Part shown: piece after piece, positions 1 through 6,500 of the stretch
Numbering within the stretch: position 1 is the first letter of the stretch
How the letters are laid out: each line of letters opens with the position of its first letter
Origin: Chryseobacterium sp. C-71
Lineage (GTDB): Bacteria > Bacteroidota > Bacteroidia > Flavobacteriales > Weeksellaceae
Assembly (NCBI RefSeq): GCF_020911865.1
Contig: NZ_CP087131.1
Location: 3,968,001 to 4,032,000, forward strand
DNA: 64,000 nt
Direction of reading: 5' to 3'
Notes under the pieces: generated by a model
Seen by the model: only the letters and a program-made list of their open reading frames with translations
Databases searched by the model: none
Told to the model about the DNA's origin: nothing
Program-made: the position numbers and the translations under genes

Positions 1-774
1 GCTGATTTGGTTTCCAAATTATTCAGAAGTCAGTTTATTGCTTTTGTCGGGAACGTTTTATTGGCTTTTCCGGTTGCGATGGCAATTATTTATGGGTTAG
101 ATGTGTTTTTCTCTCAAAATCTGGCGGTTGAAAAATCAGAAAAATTATTGAAAGATTTAGATCCATTTAATTCTAAAGCCATTCTCCATGCGAGTATTGC
201 AGGTTTTTATCTTTTCATTTCAGGGATTATTTCAGGGAACATTGGGAATAATTCAATCTTTTTTCAAATTCCGGATAGAATTGCAAAAAATCAGTCGATT
301 AAAAGAGTTTTTGGGGCAAAATTTGCCAAAAGCCTTTCAAAATATTACGCAAAAAACTGGGCAGGAATTGTTTCCAATTTCTGGTTTGGTGTATTTCTTG
401 GAACTACAGCTCCTATTGGTTTGTTCTTCGGATTAGATCTCGATATTCGTCACATTACTTTTGCTGCAGGAAACTTTGCATTAGGCTTGTACGGAAAAGA
501 TTTTAACGTAGATTCTTACACTTTTTGGATTGCGTTACTTACGGTTTTCATCATTGGTTTCTTCAACTTTTTGGTGAGTTTCAGCTTGTCTATGTTTTTG
601 GCGTTTAGATCACGAAAGCTGAATTTTGGTGAAGTGAGTGAAATTTATAAAGAAATTTTCAAATATTTTTTAAAAAATCCGTTGAAGTTTTTCATACCAC
701 TACGTTCTACTTTTGATCATAAAACGTCTAATATGATGCAAAATACAATTCCTACAAAATCTGAAGATCAGTAA
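1..774 (+). CDS. SpecificRecomb-family (Gcr-like) membrane protein, 3' part
   Basis: The reading frame is open from base 1, so the 5' part lies outside the window; the TTG at 7 is not taken as a start. The visible 258 residues contain several membrane segments and the stretch 'NWAGIVSNFWFGVFLG', followed by 'LDIRHITFAAGNFALGL', which I recognise as the conserved C-terminal part of the COG4389 family named site-specific recombinase (Gcr). Despite that name the proteins are multi-pass membrane proteins and true recombinase activity is doubtful. The end overlaps the convergent DciA-like gene by 23 bp. Confidence 0.75.
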   Translation, partial: ADLVSKLFRSQFIAFVGNVLLAFPVAMAIIYGLDVFFSQNLAVEKSEKLLKDLDPFNSKAILHASIAGFYLFISGIISGNIGNNSIFFQIPDRIAKNQSIKRVFGAKFAKSLSKYYAKNWAGIVSNFWFGVFLGTTAPIGLFFGLDLDIRHITFAAGNFALGLYGKDFNVDSYTFWIALLTVFIIGFFNFLVSFSLSMFLAFRSRKLNFGEVSEIYKEIFKYFLKNPLKFFIPLRSTFDHKTSNMMQNTIPTKSEDQ

Positions 775-1048
775 ATTTTTCTTCCCCAAATTTATCCTGA
801 AACTTTTTTAGATAAAAGCTTTTTCGCATTTGAAAGTCATTCCTGAGGATAGGAGAATCAATCTTAATGAGAATTGTCTTATCTTCAATATTCACACTTT
901 CAATTTCGTTAAAAAGACTTTCATCCAGATAATCTTCAAGAAAATCTTTGATTTCAAAAGCAACTAATTTATTTTCAAAACCATAAATTCTGGCAAAAGA
1001 TTTTACCAGTTCTGAGGATTGGAATTCTCTTTTCTTATTTCGTTTCAT
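752..1048 (-). CDS. DUF721/DciA-like protein
   Basis: A 98-residue basic protein with an alpha-beta core (residues about 10-90) of the DUF721 family. The family includes DciA, the helicase-loading factor of bacteria that lack DnaC, and small DUF721 proteins are commonly found near recF in Bacteroidota. Here it is the last gene of the minus-strand recF group and overlaps the preceding secreted orphan by 14 bp, which suggests translational coupling. The role in loading the replicative helicase is inferred from the family; no catalytic residue can be pointed to. Confidence 0.7.
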   Translation of the reverse strand: MKRNKKREFQSSELVKSFARIYGFENKLVAFEIKDFLEDYLDESLFNEIESVNIEDKTILIKIDSPILRNDFQMRKSFYLKKFQDKFGEEKFTDLQIL

Positions 1049-1634
1049 TATTGAAGCCTTTATGTTTTGTTATTAATCCTTTAGAATTATAAAAGTTTTC
1101 TAATTTAAGATAAAAATTATCACACATTCCATTTATTTCTAATGATTTTTCTGAATTAAACTCCATTCTGTAACAATCAAAACATATTTCGAGAATTTCA
1201 AAGACTCTATCATTTTCGTCAAAAAATAGTATGGCATTTCTAGGAAAAAAACACTTATTAGCTTCGCGTCGGTCATTTAAGAATTTACCGCAAGTGTTAT
1301 AGAGTAGTTTTGATAATTCAAAAGTTTCTTCTAAATTAAGTGTTTTGGTTTCCTTAATTCCGTCCAGATTTTCATTTCCTAAAATGTTTTCTAATTTAAT
1401 GGGAAAAGTTTGTTCAGCAATTATTTTTTTTATCATTGAAGAATCACCACCCTTTCCTATAGGTGGTAAAGGGGTAGGGAATTCACTCACAAAATCAGTA
1501 TTGTACGAGATAATTTTAACTTTAGTTGTTTTATTAAAAGGATAACTATTCATAATCTCGTTCATCGAAAATTTCTTCTGTCCAAAAGAAATTAGCGAAA
1601 AAGTAAGTAAAAAAAGGGTAAATATTTTTTTCAT
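1035..1634 (-). CDS. Secreted protein of unknown function with palindrome insertion
   Basis: A 199-residue protein with a clear signal peptide (residues 1-18, cleavage before Gln19). I do not recognise a domain. Cysteines cluster in the middle and C-terminal part (CGKF, CFFP, CFDCY, MCDN), so disulfides are likely. Residues about 53-63 read PTPLPPIGKGG, and this segment is encoded by a palindromic DNA stretch (1445-1479) that looks like an in-frame repeat insertion. It sits between recF and the DciA-like gene on the same strand. Confidence 0.6.
   Translation of the reverse strand: MKKIFTLFLLTFSLISFGQKKFSMNEIMNSYPFNKTTKVKIISYNTDFVSEFPTPLPPIGKGGDSSMIKKIIAEQTFPIKLENILGNENLDGIKETKTLNLEETFELSKLLYNTCGKFLNDRREANKCFFPRNAILFFDENDRVFEILEICFDCYRMEFNSEKSLEINGMCDNFYLKLENFYNSKGLITKHKGFNNETK
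1445..1479. repeat. REP-like palindrome inside a coding sequence
   Basis: CCTATAGG (1456-1463) is a perfect palindrome nested between CCACC (1447-1451) and GGTGG (1462-1466), and between ACCCTTT (1449-1455) and AAAGGGGT (1468-1475). The segment is C/G-rich compared with its surroundings and encodes a Pro/Gly-rich stretch of the secreted orphan. It looks like a mobile palindromic element that has kept the frame open. Confidence 0.5.
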
Positions 1635-1635
1635 A

Positions 1636-1665
1636 ATTCTGTGAAAATCTGTGTCATCTGTGGGA
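1636..1665 (-). repeat. Dispersed CTGTG repeat, copy 1
   Basis: Read on the plus strand it has three CTGTG units (TCTGTGAAA, ATCTGTG, ATCTGTGGGA). The reverse complement matches the stretch at 44513-44543 with few changes. It fills the 33-bp gap between recF and the start codon at 1634. Confidence 0.6.
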
Positions 1666-1667
1666 AA

Positions 1668-2771
1668 TTAAATTTCAAAAATGATACTTTCCTCGTTAAT
1701 CTTCTTCACCACACTTTCCGTACGTTCTCTATGCGTATCTGTAATAAAAATCTGTCCGAAACTTTCCTGATTCACTAGTTTTATCAACTGAGCAACACGA
1801 GTGTCATCTAATTTATCAAAAATATCATCCAATAAAAGAATCGGCGTTTTTCCGGTTAGCTCTTTTACCAGACTCATTTGAGCGAGTTTTAAAGAAATTA
1901 AAAACGATTTTTGTTGTCCCTGCGAACCAATTTTTTTAATGAGAACAGCGTCCATTTCAAAAAGCAAATCATCTTTGTGGATTCCTTTTGAAGTGTAAGT
2001 AAGCATTCTGTCACGTTCTAAACTTTCTGTTAAAAGGTCACGGAATTTTTTGTCAGGCTGAGAAGCGTCGAAGCCTTCCATTAAATGAGATTCATAAATT
2101 ACGGATACGGTTTCTTTTCCACCGGAAATGATTTGATAAAAATTCTGAACGATAGGATTGAGTTTAGCAACAAATTCTCTTCTTTTTTCAAATATTTTGG
2201 TGCCGGATTTTGTAATCGGGTCATCATAAATTTCCAATGAATCTCTGTCCCAAGTTCTGTTTTTTGCAAAATATTTCAGCAAAGCATTTCGCTGCTGAAT
2301 CGTTTTTTGATACTGAATCAAATCAAAAAGATATCCCGAATCTGTCTGAGAAATCATAGAATCCAGAAACTTTCTACGACTTTCCCCCGAATCAGAAATT
2401 AAATTTGAATCATAAGGAGAGATCATCACACTAGGTAAATAACCGATGTGATCTGCCATTCGATCATAGCTTTTGTCATTTTTTTTAATGACTTTCTTTG
2501 CTTCTTTGGGCTGGGAGATTTTAATACTGTCCTCGCTGTCCTCATTTTGAATTTCAGCATTAATAGTGAAGAAATCTTCGTCTTTTTTGATATTGTTGGT
2601 ATCGGTATTCCCCAGGAAGCTTTTTCCTACAGAAAGGTAGTGCAGAGCATCGAGAATATTGGTTTTTCCGGCACCGTTATTTCCCACAAAACAGTTGATT
2701 TGGGGCGAAAACTCAAACTTTTTTTCTGAATGATTTTTGAAATTGTATAAAGAAAGCTTCTTAATAATCAT
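1668..2771 (-). CDS. recF: DNA replication and repair protein RecF
   Basis: A full-length 367-residue SMC-like ATPase that binds gapped DNA and helps RecOR load RecA. Walker A is GNNGAGKT (30-37), the ABC signature region is GSQGQQKSF (282-290) and Walker B is ILLLDDIFDKLD (311-322), all intact. It starts 3 bp after the stop of the UbiA-like gene, so the two are probably cotranscribed. dnaA and dnaN are not nearby, as is usual in this phylum. Confidence 0.97.
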   Translation of the reverse strand: MIIKKLSLYNFKNHSEKKFEFSPQINCFVGNNGAGKTNILDALHYLSVGKSFLGNTDTNNIKKDEDFFTINAEIQNEDSEDSIKISQPKEAKKVIKKNDKSYDRMADHIGYLPSVMISPYDSNLISDSGESRRKFLDSMISQTDSGYLFDLIQYQKTIQQRNALLKYFAKNRTWDRDSLEIYDDPITKSGTKIFEKRREFVAKLNPIVQNFYQIISGGKETVSVIYESHLMEGFDASQPDKKFRDLLTESLERDRMLTYTSKGIHKDDLLFEMDAVLIKKIGSQGQQKSFLISLKLAQMSLVKELTGKTPILLLDDIFDKLDDTRVAQLIKLVNQESFGQIFITDTHRERTESVVKKINEESIIFEI

Positions 2772-2774
2772 TTG

Positions 2775-3530
2775 TCAAAAATACTTCATTATTAGTGAAA
2801 ATAAAAAAGGTAATGCCGAACAAGTTTCAATCCCAAAAGAAAAATATACATCTTGTCTTTTGTTTTCCGAAAAATAAATGAAGATGAAGGTAAAGATTAA
2901 GGTTAAGAAAAAGCTAACAGAAAATTCAGTTTTTAAATAAAAAATAGATAAAATACATGCTATAAACACCAATGAATAAGCAAGATATTTTGTGTTTTGT
3001 ACTCCAATTAATTTTGGGAAAGTCTGTACAGTATCACTTTTCATATCACGAATGTCGAAAGGTAAAACCAATGCTGTGATAAAGAAAAAACTTATTAAAA
3101 AAATGGGTAAGTCAAATTCGGGTAATGTTAACCAGCAATTCATTAATGCCCAAACTAAACCCACATAAAAAACTTTCAGAAAAGGAATTCTCCGGATATA
3201 AGTTTCAAGAAAAAAACTGTTGTAAAGTAAACCTAAAACCACAATGATGAACCATTTTAATAACCGTATTTCATTATGATTGAAAATAATTAAAGCTGCT
3301 GAAATGAGTCCGGCAAAGAAATTCAGAATCAATATTCTGTAGAAATATTTTGTTTTTTGATATTTTGTATACAGATAACCGCTGAAATACGTTATGAAGA
3401 TGAGAAAAACCGTCGGAAAACGGAATGTGTTTTGCTCAAGCATGAAAAAAACCGCAAAAAGAGTTCCCATTAAGGATACGTAAAGTTGGCTGTCTATGAC
3501 AGATTTTTTCAGTACTTTTAAGAAATTCAT
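2775..3530 (-). CDS. UbiA-like membrane protein with a degenerate active site
   Basis: A 251-residue protein made almost entirely of membrane segments (about eight). The second aspartate-rich motif of UbiA prenyltransferases is visible as D159-IR-D162-MKS-D166. The first motif (NxxxDxxxD between helices 2 and 3) is missing: the matching region (about 50-62) reads GYLYTKYQKTKYF. So it belongs to the UbiA fold, but prenyl transfer by the usual mechanism is doubtful. It is first in the recF operon and has a consensus promoter immediately before the start. Confidence 0.6.
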   Translation of the reverse strand: MNFLKVLKKSVIDSQLYVSLMGTLFAVFFMLEQNTFRFPTVFLIFITYFSGYLYTKYQKTKYFYRILILNFFAGLISAALIIFNHNEIRLLKWFIIVVLGLLYNSFFLETYIRRIPFLKVFYVGLVWALMNCWLTLPEFDLPIFLISFFFITALVLPFDIRDMKSDTVQTFPKLIGVQNTKYLAYSLVFIACILSIFYLKTEFSVSFFLTLIFTFIFIYFSENKRQDVYFSFGIETCSALPFLFSLIMKYF

Positions 3531-3534
3531 TTAT

Positions 3535-3565
3535 CAAAAATAACACTTATGCTAAGATTTTCCAA
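3535..3565 (-). promoter_or_regulatory. Promoter of the UbiA-recF operon
   Basis: On the minus strand TTG (3563-3565), a 20-bp spacer and TATTTTTG (3535-3542) match the Bacteroidota consensus exactly. It lies within the first codons of the divergent macroglobulin gene. The predicted transcription start falls at or next to the ATG at 3530, so the messenger may be leaderless. Confidence 0.6.
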
Positions 3566-6500
3566 GATTTTGTTCCTCATCCTATTTCTATCCAATTTTT
3601 CAGGGGTTTTTGCTCAGAAATATTACGATACACAATGGGGGAAAATACAAGAAAATTCAAAAAAAGGAACGTACAAATCGAATCTTCCGATTGTTTTAGA
3701 AATTCAAAAACAAGCTATGAAAGAAAATAATGCACTTCAATTGATTCGTTCTCTGAGAGCAGAATTCAGTCTGGTGAATCAGACAACCGATGATGAAAAG
3801 AATGATTCTGAATCTAAATTTTTTATAAAACTTCAATCTGTAGAAAAACAATTGAAAGGTGATGATCAATTGGTTTATAAAGTTTTGCTTTCCGGTTTTT
3901 TGATGGATTATTATAACAATCATTCGTGGGAAATTGATGGAAGAACAAATATAAATTCTCAAGATGTTGCGCAAATTGAAACTTGGAGCAAACTTGATTT
4001 TAAAAATTATTTGAATAAAAATTTCAAAGAATTAGACCAGCAGAATCAGGCAATGAAGAAAGTTGCTTTGGTAAAATATAAAGACGTTTTTTCTAACTCA
4101 GAAAATATCAGTTATTTCCCAAGTTTGCTGGATTGGTATTCGCTGAAAAAAGTAAGTTTTCTGTCTGATAACGGTTTATTTACAAAAAACGAATTAGCGG
4201 AAAACAGAAATTCTATCAATACAATTTTTGATGAATTAATTGTTCAAAATAGCGGAAATTCAAAACTGTATTTTATGCATCAGAAATTATCTGAAAACTG
4301 TAATTTCAATTCATGCAAAGACAAATTGGAGCAACTTCAAAGTTTAATGAAATCAAATGTTGAAGGGGATTACAAGGTTTTGGTTGCAGAAGAAATAATA
4401 GATGAATTGGTTCTAAAAAATAAAGAAAAAGAAGCCATACAGTTTGCCAATTCTATAAAAAGTCAATATCCAAAATCTCCTTTTATTGATAATATTAAAA
4501 ACAAGGAAAATCAGATTGTAAATCCTTTTTTAAGTATTAAATATGAAGAGCAGACTCAGCCAAATTTACCCATTCATTTGGTTGCAGAATTTAAAAATGT
4601 GACCGAATTTTCTGTGAATATTTATGAAGTGAAAGATAATTGGTTGTCGTTTATGCAATATTCAAAGAATTCTTATAACAATACTTTTTCGAAAGTGAAG
4701 AAGATTTTGGTGAGAAAAGAAGTTTTTCAATTAAATGATCCGAAAGATTATCAGTTTCATAAAACTTCATTAGAAATAAAGCCGCTTCCTTCTGGAATTT
4801 ATGTTGCAGAATACCAAGTTCCCGGCGTAAAAAGTGATGAAAATGACGGTCAGAATTTTTATTTTTTAGTCTCAAATCATAAGATTATTTATCATAATAA
4901 AAGTGAAAAAAATCTGCTTTTAAATGAATTAAAATTAGTCAGTTCCGAAAACGGAAAACCTGTTTTTAATGAAAATCTTTCATTTTATGAATTTCTTCAG
5001 AATGAAACTTTAAATAAAGTTGAAGGAAAAACAGATGATAAAGGTATTTTTAAACTTCCTGCAACTGAAAATAAAGAATATTACCGAACGATTTTAGTGC
5101 AACAGCCGAAAACTAATGATTTCCAAATCTTGCAAATGTATGGCTACAACAATCGGGAAGAGTACAATCCGAATAAACAAACCAGAACCAAAGCTCAAAT
5201 TTTCACAGACAGAGCAATTTACAGACCCGGACAAACGGTTTATTTTAAGGTGATCAATACAAAAATTGATAAAGAAATTGAGGGCGTTGCTTCGGGTTTA
5301 AAACAAAAAATTACTTTAAAAGATGCCAACAATCAGGAAGTTTCTGTTCAGAATTTTACGACCAATGAGTTTGGTTCTTATCACGGAAGTTTTATTTTAC
5401 CAAAAGGAAAATTGAACGGAAATTTCACTCTTTCAACAGATGGTGGAACGGATGGTTATAAAAATTTTAATGTTGAAGAATACAAACGTCCGAAATTTGA
5501 AGTGACTTTTGAGCCTGTAAAAGATGAATATAAGTATGGAGAAATCATTGAGATAAAAGGTAAAGCAATGATGTTTTCGGGTGTCGCTCTAAGCAATACC
5601 AATGTAAATTATGAAATCAGAAAACAGAATATTCGCTGGAGATATTTTCCATGGTATCCGAATAATTACGAAAATGAAAACTCTATTCTTGGTGAAGCAA
5701 AAACCAATGAAAAAGGTGAATTCACTATCAAATTAGACCTGAAAAAAGATGACAAATTAGAGGGAATTCAGATTGATAATTATCAAATCAATGCTTCGGT
5801 TACCGATATTAATGGTGAAACACAGACTGCCAATACAGATTTAAAAGTAGCGTCGGTTTCTCATTACATCAAAACGGATAATCTCAATAATATTTTTGCG
5901 GGTGAAAATGTAAAATTGAAAGTTGAAACTAAAAATTACAACGAACAAAACCTTAAAAAATCATATCAGGTGAAATTATCAAAACTGGAAGCTCCGCAAA
6001 GAATTTTCAGAGATAATTTTAAAGATGAAGTTCAAAATTTACCGAAACTTTCAAAAGAAGAATTTATCAGCAAATTTCCACATGATTTATACGATAAAAA
6101 TGATCAGTTAGAAAACTGGAAAGTATCATCTGTCATTCTCAATGGTGAAAAACGAAACACAGAATCTTTAGATCTTGGAAAGCTTGATTCGGGAGACTAC
6201 AAACTGGAATTATACAATATTGAAGGTAAAGACACGATAAAATCGGTACAAAATTTTAAAGTTTGGGATAAAAAATTATTACAAAATGGTCAGAAAACTT
6301 TTCTTTCAGTTTTAGGTCCGAAAGATGATGTTTTGAGAGGTGAAAAAGCTAAAATGTATGCTTATTCATCAGTTCCGAATGCTATGGTGAATGTTTTTGT
6401 GCAGAACGGTTTAGGAAAAACAATTTCTGAAACTCATCAGTTTAAAAATGGAGTTTTAGAATATGAACTTGAAGTTCCGAGAGATAAAAATATAAATAGT

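Noticed and set aside
2772..2783. TATTTTTG just before the recF start, like a -7 box
   Set aside because: The bases are the last codons of the UbiA-like gene (YF stop), and no TTG lies at 17-23 bp; the next one is about 37 bp away.
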